DNA from: Eubacterium sp.
GTDB lineage: Bacteria; Bacillota; Clostridia; Lachnospirales; Lachnospiraceae
Direction of reading: 5' to 3'
DNA: 64,000 nucleotides
Assembly (NCBI GenBank): GCA_017480495.1
Contig: JAFVAQ010000037.1
Coordinates: forward strand, 48,629 to 112,628
Shown here: positions 51,316 to 61,170 of the stretch, in pieces
Layout of the letters: each line of letters starts with the position of its first letter
Numbering within the stretch: position 1 is the first letter of the stretch
The notes under the pieces: model-generated
What the model was told of the DNA's origin: nothing
Database searches by the model: none
The model's input: the letters and a program-made list of their open reading frames with translations, nothing else
Translations under genes and position numbers: made by a program

Positions 51316-53058
51316 ATGTCACTAGTTGAAATAAATGCTAATGTATTTAAAGAGGCTTTTATATCAGGTGCAAATAATATTAGCAATAATAAAGAATATA
51401 TAAATGAGCTAAATGTCTTTCCTGTACCAGATGGAGATACAGGTACAAATATGACTCTAACTATAATGTCTGCTGTATCTGAGATAAATGCTCTTAAGGA
51501 TATTACTATTCAGTCTCTTGCGAAGGCTATCGCTGGAGGTTCTCTTAGAGGCGCCAGAGGTAACTCAGGAGTTATCCTGTCACAGATTTTCAGAGGCTTC
51601 TGTAAGGAGGTTCAGGGCTGTACAGTTCTGACTCAGGAGGATGTTGCTAATGGTTTTGCTCATTCTATGGAGACTGCATATAAGGCTGTAATGAAGCCAA
51701 AGGAAGGTACTATCCTTACGGTTGCGAGAGCTATGGCTGAAACTGCAGCGGATCTCTTAAATGAGTATGATGATATAGTTGATTATTTAGAGGAAATCGT
51801 TAAGGCAGGTGATGAGGCTCTTAGCAGAACGCCTGAGATGCTTCCAGTACTTAAAGAGGCTGGAGTTGTAGATTCTGGTGGACAGGGACTCATTGAGATT
51901 ATAAAAGGTATAGTTGCAGGACTTAAGGGTACACCTATAAGTCTTACTGAGCAGGGAGCTACACAGACACTAGCACGTGGTGCTGGAATACTTAGTGATA
52001 CACCAGGAATCAGACCAAGCTATGTGGTTGGTAGTGGTAGCGAACATATATCAACTGCTGATATTAAATTTACTTATTGTACGGAATTTATCGTGCTTCT
52101 TGATAAGCCAGTGGATGATGCAGAGGTTGATAAGATCAAGGAATTTCTTCTATCAATAGGTGATTCTCTTGTATGTGTAGCCGATGATGAGGTTATCAAG
52201 ATACATGTTCATACAAATCATCCAGGTCAGGCTTTTGAAAAGGGACTGGAATATGGTCAGCTGACTAGATGTAAGATTGATAACATGCGTGAAGAGCATA
52301 ATGAAAGAGTATCTATGTCTCATGAGGTACTAGCTGAGAAACCTACACCTAAGGCTGAACCAGTAGAATCAGAAGAAGTTGCTGAGCCGGCAGAGGCTAA
52401 GAAGTACGGTTTTGTGGCTGTATCAGCAGGAGATGGTCTAGATACTATCTTTACAGAGATAGGTGTAGATAAGATAATTCATGGTGGTCAGACTATGAAT
52501 CCAAGTACGGATGATATTCTGTCTGCTATTAAAACCGTAAATGCAGAGAATATATTTATTCTTCCAAATAATAAGAATATAATTATGGCTGCTAACCAGG
52601 CTTCTGAAATATGTGAGGATAAGAATATACTTGTTATTCCTTCCTTCAGCATACCTCAAGGAATTGCTGCAGTTCTCAGCTTCAGCGAGGATATGGAGCC
52701 GGAAGATAATAAAGCTACCATGACAGAGGCATTTGAGGATGTTAAGACCGGTGAGGTTACATTTGCTATAAGAGATACTTCTGTTGATGGTAAAGAGATT
52801 CATAAGAATAATATAATGGGTATATCTGAAAAAGGTATTGACGTTGTTGGTACTGATGTTCAGAAGGTTACTCAGGATCTTATAGATGGTATGGTAGACG
52901 AGGATAGTGGACTGATAAGCCTTTATTATGGAGAGGATGTTACTCCTGAAGAGGCTGATAAGCTGAAGGAACTTCTTGAGGAGAAGTATTCTGATCTCGA
53001 TGTTGATATAAGATTCGGTGGACAGCCAATATATTATTACATTTTATCTGTTGAGTAG
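51316..53058 (+). CDS. fakA: DAK2-domain fatty acid kinase subunit FakA (YloV)
   Basis: 580 residues. The N-terminal Dak2 domain has the metal- and ATP-binding aspartates in NVFPVPDGDTGTNM (about residues 31-44), GGSLRGARGNSGVILSQIFRG and VVDSGGQGL. The C-terminal half is a DegV-like YloV_C domain ending GGQPIYYYILSVE. Family knowledge: with a FakB fatty-acid carrier, FakA phosphorylates exogenous fatty acids for membrane lipids. No fakB (DegV) gene lies in the window. It follows yloU, and recG starts 9 bases after its stop. Confidence 0.92.
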   Translation: MSLVEINANVFKEAFISGANNISNNKEYINELNVFPVPDGDTGTNMTLTIMSAVSEINALKDITIQSLAKAIAGGSLRGARGNSGVILSQIFRGFCKEVQGCTVLTQEDVANGFAHSMETAYKAVMKPKEGTILTVARAMAETAADLLNEYDDIVDYLEEIVKAGDEALSRTPEMLPVLKEAGVVDSGGQGLIEIIKGIVAGLKGTPISLTEQGATQTLARGAGILSDTPGIRPSYVVGSGSEHISTADIKFTYCTEFIVLLDKPVDDAEVDKIKEFLLSIGDSLVCVADDEVIKIHVHTNHPGQAFEKGLEYGQLTRCKIDNMREEHNERVSMSHEVLAEKPTPKAEPVESEEVAEPAEAKKYGFVAVSAGDGLDTIFTEIGVDKIIHGGQTMNPSTDDILSAIKTVNAENIFILPNNKNIIMAANQASEICEDKNILVIPSFSIPQGIAAVLSFSEDMEPEDNKATMTEAFEDVKTGEVTFAIRDTSVDGKEIHKNNIMGISEKGIDVVGTDVQKVTQDLIDGMVDEDSGLISLYYGEDVTPEEADKLKELLEEKYSDLDVDIRFGGQPIYYYILSVE

Positions 53059-53067
53059 ATAATTCTT

Positions 53068-55044
53068 ATGAAATTAGATGATGATATTAAAATAGTAAAG
53101 GGTATAGGTGATAAGACCGCTAGTTTATATGGCAAACTGGGGATTAATACAGTTAATGATCTTATAACCTACTACCCAAGAGCGTATAAAACCTACAGTG
53201 AGCCTGTTCCTGTTAAAACTACTGTTGAAGGGGACAGGGTTGCTGTTTTTTGCAAGGTTGTAACTTACGTTGAGTCGCATAATGGGAGGCGTTACAATAT
53301 AACGTCTCTTTCGGCTGCGGATGATTCCGGAAGTATTAGAATGGTGTGGTTCAATATGCCATTTCTAAAGAATAAATTCCATAAGGGGGAAGAATATATC
53401 TTCTACGGAGTGGTCAAATACACCGGAAACATGAGAGTTATGGAGATGCCGGAATACTTTACCGAATTTCAGTATCAGAAGACTCTTAAGACTATGCAGC
53501 CTATATATCCTCTTAAGGCCGGAATTACTAATAATTCTATAACTAGGTCTGTTAAGGCGGTTTCATCTCTTGTGGAGACTTATCCTGACTATTTACCAGA
53601 CGAGGTTATTCGAGAGAATGGTCTGATGTCACGAGGTCAGTCTCTGCTTCAAATGCATTTTCCAGAAAATGAAGAAAAACTGAAAAGTGCTATCAAGAGG
53701 GTTGCTCTTGATGAATTCTTGGGATTCCTTATTGGTATTAGGAGACTTAAGGAAGAAATAGTTAAGGAAGAAAATTCGCATAAGATAAATGAAGAGGCAC
53801 GCTGTAAGAAGGATGGATTTATAGCAGGACTTCCGTTTGAACTTACCAAAGGACAGAAGAAAGCTATTTCCGATATAGAGACAGATATGAGTTCAGATCA
53901 TATGATGAATCGTCTGATCCAGGGCGATGTAGGTTCTGGAAAGACCGTAGTAGCTGTAGCGGCACTACTGATGAATTCTATCTCTGGTTATCAGGGGGCT
54001 CTTATGGTTCCTACAGAAGTTCTTGCAGTTCAGCATTATGAGGATATCTGCAAGATGCTGAAACCATATAAACTAACCGTTAGACTCCTTACAGGTTCTT
54101 CAACTGCTAAAGAAAAAAGAGAGATTCTAAATGAACTTAAGTCTGGTATATGTGATATAGTTATTGGAACGCATGCTATTATCCAGGATAATGTTGATTT
54201 TAATAGTCTTGGTCTTGTTATCACAGACGAGCAACATAGATTTGGTGTGAAGCAGAGAGAGAAGCTTGCTGAAAAGGGCTACAAGCCTCATGTTATGGTC
54301 ATGAGCGCAACGCCTATTCCTATAACGCTTGCAATAATTATATATGCAGATATGGATATTTCTGTAATAAATGAGCTTCCTGCAGAAAGAAAGAAGACGA
54401 AAAACTGTGTAGTAGGAACCTCATATCGTCCAGCTGCTTATAACTTCATCAGAAAAGAAGTTCAGGCTGGTTATCAGGCTTATGTAATATGTCCTATGAT
54501 TGAGGAAAATGAAACTACGGAAGCAGAAGACGTAATTAATTATACTGAGAGTCTGAAGCAAAACCTTGGCGGGAGCGTAAGAGTTGATTATCTTCATGGA
54601 AAAATGAAAGAAGATCAGAAGAAAGAAATACTTCACCGTTTCATCAATAAAGAGATAGATGTTCTTGTTTCGACAACCGTTATAGAAGTTGGAATCAATA
54701 ATCCTAATGCAACGGTTATGATGATAGAAAATGCTGAGAGATTTGGACTAGCTCAGCTTCATCAGCTAAGAGGCCGTGTTGGTCGAGGCGATGCTCAGAG
54801 CTATGCCATCTTTATAAATGTTAAACAGTCCAAGGAATCTATGGAACGACTTAAAGTTCTTGAAGATTCCAATGATGGCTTCCATATAGCGTCAGAGGAC
54901 CTGAGGCTACGTGGACCTGGAGACTTCTTCGGAGTGCGCCAGAGTGGTGACATGAACTTTAAAGTCGCCGATATATATAATCATAGTGATATGCTAGTGC
55001 TAGCTCAAGAGTTGTCACTAAAATATCCTGATTTAAATATATAA
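53068..55044 (+). CDS. recG: ATP-dependent DNA helicase RecG
   Basis: 658 residues, slightly short of the usual ~680. The N-terminal wedge/OB domain follows KGIGDKTASLYGKLGI. The superfamily 2 motor has Walker A GDVGSGKTVVA, DEQHRFG (DExH box), SATPIPITLA and QLRGRVGRGD. It remodels stalled forks and Holliday junctions. Only 9 bases after fakA and with a poor ribosome site, so probably translated by coupling. The hairpin element at 55059 follows directly and may end its transcript. Confidence 0.97.
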   Translation: MKLDDDIKIVKGIGDKTASLYGKLGINTVNDLITYYPRAYKTYSEPVPVKTTVEGDRVAVFCKVVTYVESHNGRRYNITSLSAADDSGSIRMVWFNMPFLKNKFHKGEEYIFYGVVKYTGNMRVMEMPEYFTEFQYQKTLKTMQPIYPLKAGITNNSITRSVKAVSSLVETYPDYLPDEVIRENGLMSRGQSLLQMHFPENEEKLKSAIKRVALDEFLGFLIGIRRLKEEIVKEENSHKINEEARCKKDGFIAGLPFELTKGQKKAISDIETDMSSDHMMNRLIQGDVGSGKTVVAVAALLMNSISGYQGALMVPTEVLAVQHYEDICKMLKPYKLTVRLLTGSSTAKEKREILNELKSGICDIVIGTHAIIQDNVDFNSLGLVITDEQHRFGVKQREKLAEKGYKPHVMVMSATPIPITLAIIIYADMDISVINELPAERKKTKNCVVGTSYRPAAYNFIRKEVQAGYQAYVICPMIEENETTEAEDVINYTESLKQNLGGSVRVDYLHGKMKEDQKKEILHRFINKEIDVLVSTTVIEVGINNPNATVMMIENAERFGLAQLHQLRGRVGRGDAQSYAIFINVKQSKESMERLKVLEDSNDGFHIASEDLRLRGPGDFFGVRQSGDMNFKVADIYNHSDMLVLAQELSLKYPDLNI

Positions 55045-55058
55045 TTCTATGCTAACAA

Positions 55059-55293
55059 GCATTTACATATCTCATATATGTTTAAAACACACTAAGATTT
55101 TCATAATTTATAGTCGCTCGTTTCAGTTTATAATGCCGCTCGCTTTAACTCGTAAAAATGCCTTTTATTAAAAATAATGAAGGCATTTTTACTCAGACAG
55201 CATCGCTCGCGGCTTATAAATCGTGAAAATCGCTCCTTAAATTATTGGAAAATCACGTTATCGTTTTTAAACATATATGAGATATGTAAATGC
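55059..55293. repeat. 235-bp MITE-like element with perfect 29-bp terminal inverted repeats
   Basis: 55059-55087 and 55265-55293 are exact reverse complements over 29 bases. Pairing continues inward with gaps: GATTTTCATAATTTA with TAAATTATTGGAAAATC, then TTTCAGTTTATAATGCCGC with GCGGCTTATAAATCGTGAAA. It caps with GTAAAAATGCCTT (55152-55164) and AAGGCATTTTTAC (55180-55192). The whole stretch can form one long hairpin. No meaningful reading frame. It fills most of the recG-GH5 gap; the right end is 20 bases before the GH5 start. Confidence 0.75.
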
Positions 55294-55312
55294 ATATACA
55301 AGGAGAATATAA

Positions 55313-56869
55313 ATGAAAGAGAAAAAGGGTTTTATAATAGCAATTATTGCGCTGGTAGTGATTGTTGCAGGACTTGTAACTTATATTGTTATTGATAAGA
55401 GCAAGGGTAAAGAAAAAGCAGAAGAGGTAACAACTCAGGCGACAACAGAGGCTGTAGAGGATAAAGCAACATCGGATGATGCTGATAAATCAACTACTGA
55501 AAAGAAAGATGCTACCAAAGAGACTAAGGATGAGAAGAAGCTTGCCTGCTATGCAACCATCAAGGCTGATAATAATTGGCAGGAAGGAAATAAGGTTGTA
55601 TATCAGTTTTCTATTGATATTCATAATGAGTCTTCAGATGACATTTCCGATTGGGAAGTAAAGGTTTCAGGTTTCGAAGGCGGAGAGATGAGCGAAAACT
55701 GGAATGGTACTTACAAGATATCTGGTGATACTCTGTCAGCTACAGCGGTTGATTATAATGGAACAGTTGCCGCTAAGAGTGTTTCTAATCTTGGCTTCCA
55801 GGTTAAGTTCGATAGCGCTGATGCTGCGACAGCGGAGAAGACACCAGTTCTCTATGTAGCTGGAGAGGAGTACAAGGTTGCTAAGGAAGAGCCTACTACT
55901 CAGTCTGCTGAAGAGAAGAAGGCTTCTAAGAAGGAGAAGAAGGAGCCTGAGTCAGGAACTCCTCTGGATAACCATGGTAAGCTTTCAATAAAAGGAACTG
56001 ATATAGTTGATAAGAATGGAGATCCTTACCAGCTGAAGGGTGTTAGTACACACGGCCTGGCTTGGTTTCCTGACTATGTAAATAAAGATGCTTTCCAGAC
56101 ACTTCGCGATGATTGGGGAGCTAACCTGATAAGACTTGCTATGTATACAGCTGAGAATGGTGGATACTGCGAGGGTGGAGATCAGGCAAATCTTAAGTCT
56201 CTTGTAGATGATGGTGTTGAGTATGCTACAGATCTTGGAATGTATGTAATCATTGATTGGCATATCCTTCACGATCTTACACCTACAGCTCATCAGGACG
56301 AAGCTATAGCATTCTTTGATGAAATGTCAGCTAAGTATGCTGATTATGATAATGTACTCTATGAGATATGTAATGAGCCAAATGGTGGTACTACCTGGAG
56401 TGATATAAAAGGATATGCAGAGGCTGTAATACCTGTTATTAGAGCTAATGATAAAGATGCTATCATAATTGTTGGTACTCCTACATGGTCACAGGATGTT
56501 GATCAGGCGGCAGATGATCCTATTACAGGTGAAGAAAATATTGCTTATACAACACATTTCTATGCGGCTACACATAAGGATAATATAAGAAGCAAGGTTA
56601 AGACAGCTCATGATAAAGGACTATGTGTATTTATCTCTGAGTTCAGTATCTGCGATGCATCTGGAAATGGTGGAATTGATTATGATTCGGCGGATGATTG
56701 GTTTTCGATGATTAATGAGTATAATCTATCATATGCAGGCTGGAATCTATCTAATAAGGACGAGACTTCATCACTTATTTCCTCTAGCTGTGATAAGAAG
56801 TCAGGTTGGACAGATGATGAACTGTCAGAGACTGGAAAATGGCTCAAGTCTCAGATATCAGGAGAGTAA
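55313..56869 (+). CDS. Membrane-anchored GH5 endoglucanase with CBM2-like module
   Basis: 518 residues. An N-terminal uncleaved-type signal anchor (residues 7-27) precedes a Thr/Lys/Glu/Asp-rich linker (30-75). A CBM2-like beta domain (about 77-190) has W89, W114 and W130 in suitable places, followed by a second charged linker. The GH5 catalytic domain (about 222-515) has RLAMYT, IDWHILHD, acid/base Glu355 in YEICNEPNGG and nucleophile Glu443 in VFISEFS. It hydrolyses beta-1,4-glucans such as cellulose outside the cell while staying attached. AAGGAG precedes the ATG. It stands alone between recG and rsmD. Confidence 0.93.
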   Translation: MKEKKGFIIAIIALVVIVAGLVTYIVIDKSKGKEKAEEVTTQATTEAVEDKATSDDADKSTTEKKDATKETKDEKKLACYATIKADNNWQEGNKVVYQFSIDIHNESSDDISDWEVKVSGFEGGEMSENWNGTYKISGDTLSATAVDYNGTVAAKSVSNLGFQVKFDSADAATAEKTPVLYVAGEEYKVAKEEPTTQSAEEKKASKKEKKEPESGTPLDNHGKLSIKGTDIVDKNGDPYQLKGVSTHGLAWFPDYVNKDAFQTLRDDWGANLIRLAMYTAENGGYCEGGDQANLKSLVDDGVEYATDLGMYVIIDWHILHDLTPTAHQDEAIAFFDEMSAKYADYDNVLYEICNEPNGGTTWSDIKGYAEAVIPVIRANDKDAIIIVGTPTWSQDVDQAADDPITGEENIAYTTHFYAATHKDNIRSKVKTAHDKGLCVFISEFSICDASGNGGIDYDSADDWFSMINEYNLSYAGWNLSNKDETSSLISSSCDKKSGWTDDELSETGKWLKSQISGE

Positions 56870-56953
56870 GCTAATTTTTAAGATACTCAAAAACTTGTTA
56901 ATGTACATGATTTATGCTACATTATTTAACGAATTATTTATGGCAGGTGAAAA

Positions 56954-57502
56954 ATGAGAGTTATAGCCGGTTCTAGAAGGAGTCTTCCTCTTAAGAGTCT
57001 GGAGGGAGATAATACCAGACCAACAGTAGATAAATATAAGGAAACCTTATTCAATTGTATTCAGATGGAAGTTCCTGATAGTATGTTCTTAGACCTATTC
57101 TCAGGAAGTGGTGCTATTGGAATAGAGGCACTGTCACGTGGGGCTAAGAGGGCTGTACTAGTTGAGAATAACAAGCAGGCGCTGGATGTTATCAAAGCAA
57201 ATATACATTTCACTAAGTTTGAAAATGAAGCGGAGATAGTTAAGTCTGATGTTATAAGCTATGTATCTAGACTTCCGAAGATTACATTTGATGTTATCTT
57301 CATGGATCCACCTTATGGAAAAGGTCTTGAGAAAGAGGTTATTGAGATTCTGAATACTAAGGAATTTACGAATCCTGACTATACAATAATCATTGAGGCG
57401 ACCCTTGATGAGGATATGTCTTACATAGAAGATACAAAGTTTAAGATATATAAAACAAAGAATTATAAGAATAATAAGCATGTATTTCTGTGTGCTAAAT
57501 AA
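56954..57502 (+). CDS. rsmD: 16S rRNA (guanine966-N2)-methyltransferase RsmD
   Basis: 182 residues. SAM-dependent methyltransferase: RVIAGSRRSLPLKSL and TRPTVDKYKETLFN at the start, the SAM motif LDLFSGSGAIGIEALSRGA and the catalytic FMDPPYGKG (about residue 115). It modifies the 30S head. coaD follows after 9 bases, the common rsmD-coaD pair. A weak AGGTGA-type ribosome site precedes the ATG. Confidence 0.96.
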   Translation: MRVIAGSRRSLPLKSLEGDNTRPTVDKYKETLFNCIQMEVPDSMFLDLFSGSGAIGIEALSRGAKRAVLVENNKQALDVIKANIHFTKFENEAEIVKSDVISYVSRLPKITFDVIFMDPPYGKGLEKEVIEILNTKEFTNPDYTIIIEATLDEDMSYIEDTKFKIYKTKNYKNNKHVFLCAK

Positions 57503-57511
57503 GAGGTTAAT

Positions 57512-58018
57512 ATGAAAACAGTAGTATATCCGGGAAGCTTTGATCCGGTAACAAATGGTCATCTAGATATAATTAATCGTGCATCGAAGATATTCGACAA
57601 GGTAATAGTATGTGTTTTAAACAACTCCGCTAAAAAAAGTCCGTTGTTTTCTCTTGATGAACGTGTTAATATGTTAAAGGATGTATTAGCTGATTATGAT
57701 AATGTATCAGTTGATTCATATAATGGTCTTTTGGTTGATTTCGCCAGAGAGAATGATATAAATGTTATTATCAGAGGACTGAGAGAGGTTACTGATTTTG
57801 ACAGTGAGCTTCAGATGGCTCAAGGAAACCATATGGTATCACCTGAGGTTGATACATTGTTCATGGCGACGGATCCAAAGTATTCATTTATCAGTTCAAG
57901 TATGGTAAGGGAATTTGCAAGTTATGGGAAATCTGTAGAAGGTTTTGTTCCCGAGCTGATACTAAATAAGATAGAAGATAAGTATAAGAGTATAACAGGA
58001 GGATGTAAAAATGGGTAA
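57512..58018 (+). CDS. coaD: Phosphopantetheine adenylyltransferase
   Basis: 168 residues. Joins 4'-phosphopantetheine and ATP to give dephospho-CoA. It shows the nucleotidyltransferase motif YPGSFDPVTNGHLDI at residues 6-20, RGLREVTDFDSELQMAQ and the ISSSMVREF segment near 130. AAGAGG precedes the ATG. It overlaps the next gene by 8 bases. Confidence 0.97.
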   Translation: MKTVVYPGSFDPVTNGHLDIINRASKIFDKVIVCVLNNSAKKSPLFSLDERVNMLKDVLADYDNVSVDSYNGLLVDFARENDINVIIRGLREVTDFDSELQMAQGNHMVSPEVDTLFMATDPKYSFISSSMVREFASYGKSVEGFVPELILNKIEDKYKSITGGCKNG

Positions 58019-58727
58019 GAAGGGCGTTGAAGAAATGATCGAGGAGATCGAGGCATTTATTGATGGATGTAAGTATCAGCCTCTTTCATCAAACAAGATC
58101 GTTGTGCCTAAGGATGAACTGGAGCGTATGCTGAATGAGCTTAAGCTTAAGCTTCCAAGTGAGATCGAGAGATGTAAGAAGATCATGCGTAACAAGGAAG
58201 CAATTCTCGCATCTGCAAGAACACGTTCTGATGCGATTATATCCGAGTCTGTTAATGAGGCAAATCGTCTGGTAGAGCAGAATCATATCACAGAACTTGC
58301 TAATGCAAGAGCTAATGAGATAGTTGATTCAGCAAGAGCTGAGGCTGAGAGAATCGTAAATGAAGCTACTTCTGAAGCTACTGAGGTTCGTACAGGCGCT
58401 ATGCTATATACAAAGCAGAAGATTACTGATATTAAGGATTTCCTACAGTCTACACTTGAGGCTGAGAATGAGAATTATAAGAATCTCATCGAGAGTCTTG
58501 AGAATGGTGTATTCACACTTGATACAAACCTTAATGAGGTTGAGACAAGTCTTAGTCTTATTAGTAATGATCCTAATAGTGTGCTCTATGGAGATATGGA
58601 TGATGATGACGAAGATTATTCAGCACCAGTCCAGGAAGAGCTTCCAGAGGATGATTACGACGACGATGATGACGACGACTATGATGATGACTTCGACGAT
58701 GACGATGATGACTTCCTTGATGATTAA
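58011..58727 (+). CDS. Coiled-coil protein with poly-aspartate C-terminus, unknown function
   Basis: 238 residues. Residues ~1-50 contain a folded start (KIVVPKDELERMLNELKLKL). Residues ~55-130 are a long Ala/Glu/Arg coiled coil (ANARANEIVDSARAEAERI), like the stalk subunits of V- or F-type ATPases. The C-terminus, from about residue 195, is almost pure Asp with Tyr and Phe. Such proteins sit after coaD in Lachnospiraceae and are often labelled ATPase; no nucleotide motif is visible. It overlaps coaD by 8 bases and the convergent tmcAL by 4. Confidence 0.72.
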   Translation: MGKKGVEEMIEEIEAFIDGCKYQPLSSNKIVVPKDELERMLNELKLKLPSEIERCKKIMRNKEAILASARTRSDAIISESVNEANRLVEQNHITELANARANEIVDSARAEAERIVNEATSEATEVRTGAMLYTKQKITDIKDFLQSTLEAENENYKNLIESLENGVFTLDTNLNEVETSLSLISNDPNSVLYGDMDDDDEDYSAPVQEELPEDDYDDDDDDDYDDDFDDDDDDFLDD

Positions 58728-59953
58728 TTAATCTTTCTGACACTGCAAGATAGTTCGTTATGAAGTCTAATATTTGAATTATCGTATATTAGCTGATTAT
58801 AGAGATCAGTTGCAAGTTTATCCAGCTGCCACATTCTGATACCTGCTTCGGTGTCAGGTGTGAAGCTGGATTTTTTATTTATAACTTTTAGGTCAGATGC
58901 AACACTTATCTTTTTGATAAGGTCGGACTTGCCGGTTTTAAAAGCAAGCAGATTCAGATATTCTATATCACTCTGATTATAGGCGAGTTCCCTGTCATAA
59001 TTATTAATGCCTAGTACCATATGAAGAAGTACTCGGCTTACTCTGCTCATAGTTATATTCTTTGTCTTAAGAAAATCCTGAAGCTCTACATACTTAACAG
59101 GAAGAGGAGCCTTCCTAAGCCTATTAAGGAGCTCTGGAGTCATGTCCATTATATTATCAAGCTGTGATATCTCTGGTGGAAGATTTCTGTCATATATAAG
59201 CCTTGCTGCAACAATAGGAGTTAGCCACTCATTTATAGGAAGAGGCTTTCTTATATATTCGGCATAAGGTTTTCTACACACCTTTGGAATATATGGAGAT
59301 ACTTCATCACCCTTTATGATTGCATTTCTAATAGCGGCTCCACTTGAATAGGTGCCGGTCAGTTCTGTTTCGTTATAGCCTTTATCACATCTTGGAATCA
59401 TTACTGTTTTGATATTAGAACCGAGCTTTTTAAGTGCAGTAATATAAGATATCGCAAGGATATTGTTAGGAGTTGAAATGATATCTGATACAGATGAATC
59501 CAGTATCTTGTTGATAGCTTTTTCGCTGGCTGCTGGGTAGGAGAGTCCCTTTGATAAATAGTTATTTAGAGTGGTTTTATATTCTTCGGGTTCTTTTGCT
59601 AGGATTTCAGCTATCTCGTCGAATAATTCTGGTTCCTCGTTTTCTACACCGAAAGCAAGGTAATCAATTACATTCATTTTATTCATGATCATAGTAGCGC
59701 CGTAAGCAAAATCTCTTGCGCTACCTGTAGCATATATGACGGGAAGCTCGAATATTACATCGATTCCGCCTAGAGCAGCAGATTCTGCACGGGCGTACTT
59801 ATCTGCCATAGCAGGACCGCCACGCTGAATGAAATTGCCGCTCATTACAGCGATAACATTATCTGCTCCTATTTTATTTATTATCTCGTTATAGAGATAT
59901 TTATGACCATTATGATATGGATTATATTCAGCAATTATACCGACATTTACCAT
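58724..59953 (-). CDS. tmcAL: tRNA(Met) cytidine acetate ligase
   Basis: 409 residues. Uses acetate and ATP to make N4-acetylcytidine at the wobble base of elongator tRNA-Met. The nucleotidyltransferase motif is NVGIIAEYNPYHNGH near the start, with SGNFIQRGGPAMADK and ATGSARDFAYGA further on. The chosen ATG follows GGGGG on the minus strand; the upstream 12 codons lack homology. Convergent with the coiled-coil gene, sharing 4 bases at the stops, and divergent from recA. Confidence 0.92.
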   Translation of the reverse strand: MVNVGIIAEYNPYHNGHKYLYNEIINKIGADNVIAVMSGNFIQRGGPAMADKYARAESAALGGIDVIFELPVIYATGSARDFAYGATMIMNKMNVIDYLAFGVENEEPELFDEIAEILAKEPEEYKTTLNNYLSKGLSYPAASEKAINKILDSSVSDIISTPNNILAISYITALKKLGSNIKTVMIPRCDKGYNETELTGTYSSGAAIRNAIIKGDEVSPYIPKVCRKPYAEYIRKPLPINEWLTPIVAARLIYDRNLPPEISQLDNIMDMTPELLNRLRKAPLPVKYVELQDFLKTKNITMSRVSRVLLHMVLGINNYDRELAYNQSDIEYLNLLAFKTGKSDLIKKISVASDLKVINKKSSFTPDTEAGIRMWQLDKLATDLYNQLIYDNSNIRLHNELSCSVRKIN

Positions 59954-60027
59954 TTTTACCCCCCGAAATAAAACACGAAAAACAGCCAAATTGCTACAAA
60001 CTTAGAATAGCATTTTTTTAGTCATTA

Positions 60028-60036
60028 TGCTATACT
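60028..60036 (+). promoter_or_regulatory. Extended -10 promoter of recA
   Basis: TG-C-TATACT (60028-60036), about 98 bases before the recA ATG; the -35 is weak. No clear GAAC-N4-GTTC LexA box was seen in the region. Confidence 0.45.
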
Positions 60037-60133
60037 AACTTTGTTCGTCTTAGGCTATATATAGTTATGTAAATTACTTAATGGGTCAAGATAATGTGGT
60101 TTAGGGGACCGCAGACGAATGAAAGGAGATATT

Positions 60134-61162
60134 ATGCAGAACGAAGAGAAAATGAAGGCGCTTGATGCGGCTCTTGCGCAGATAGAGAAACAGTTTGGAA
60201 AAGGCTCAGTTATGAAACTGGGGGACAATGCTAGTAGTATGAATGTTGAAGCTGTTCCAACAGGTTCACTTAGTTTAGATATAGCACTTGGTATAGGTGG
60301 TATGCCTAGAGGACGTATCATTGAGATATATGGACCTGAATCAAGTGGTAAGACAACAGTAGCCCTGCATGTAGTTGCAGAGGTTCAGAAGCAGGGAGGA
60401 CTTGCAGGCTTTATAGATGCTGAGCATGCTCTAGATCCTGTATATGCAAAGAATATCGGCGTAGATATAGATAACCTCTATATCTCACAGCCAGATAGTG
60501 GTGAGCAGGCGCTCGAGATTACTGAGACAATGGTTAGATCTGGAGCTATGGATGTTCTTGTTATCGACTCTGTTGCAGCTCTTGTTCCAAAGGCTGAGAT
60601 AGATGGCGAGATGGGTGACAGCCATGTAGGTCTTCACGCTAGACTTATGTCACAGGCTCTTAGAAAGCTGACAGCGGTTATCAGCAAGACTAATTGTGTA
60701 GTTATCTTCATTAACCAGCTTCGTGAGAAGGTTGGTGTAATGTTCGGAAATCCAGAGACAACTACTGGTGGTAGAGCTCTTAAGTTCTATGCTTCAGTTA
60801 GAATGGATGTTCGTAGAATAGAGACTATTAAAACCGGTGGAGACGGAGTAGGTAACCGTACCAGGGTTACTATTGTTAAGAATAAGGTGGCTCCTCCATT
60901 TAAGAAGGCTGAGTTCGATATCATGTTTGGCGAAGGAATATCTAAGGAAGGTGATATCCTTGATCTTGCAGCGGGATGTGATGTAGTACAGAAGTCTGGT
61001 GCATGGTATGCATATCTGGGTGAGAAGATAGGTCAGGGTAGAGAAAATGCTAAGGCTTATCTGAAGGAGAATCCAGAGGTAAGAGACGAGATAGAAGCTA
61101 AGGTCAGAGAGATATATTTTAATAATTCAGAAGAAGACGGTGACGCATCTACTGAAGAATAG
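60134..61162 (+). CDS. recA: Recombinase RecA
   Basis: 342 residues. Strand-exchange ATPase and SOS co-protease. Walker A GPESSGKT (67-74), [45 protein letters not shown] and a short acidic C-terminus ([12 protein letters not shown]). The ATG at 60134 is 5 bases after AAAGGAG; the earlier in-frame ATG lies in the site itself. recX follows after 8 bases. Confidence 0.99.
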   Translation: MQNEEKMKALDAALAQIEKQFGKGSVMKLGDNASSMNVEAVPTGSLSLDIALGIGGMPRGRIIEIYGPESSGKTTVALHVVAEVQKQGGLAGFIDAEHALDPVYAKNIGVDIDNLYISQPDSGEQALEITETMVRSGAMDVLVIDSVAALVPKAEIDGEMGDSHVGLHARLMSQALRKLTAVISKTNCVVIFINQLREKVGVMFGNPETTTGGRALKFYASVRMDVRRIETIKTGGDGVGNRTRVTIVKNKVAPPFKKAEFDIMFGEGISKEGDILDLAAGCDVVQKSGAWYAYLGEKIGQGRENAKAYLKENPEVRDEIEAKVREIYFNNSEEDGDASTEE

Positions 61163-61170
61163 GAATATAT

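Noticed and set aside
55140-55395. Short open frame crossing the hairpin element and the GH5 start
   Set aside because: It reads through inverted-repeat sequence and into another frame of GH5, with no ribosome site.
59954-60133. LexA (SOS) box upstream of recA
   Set aside because: No GAAC-N4-GTTC-type dyad was found; only a fragment TTGTTCGTC without its partner half.
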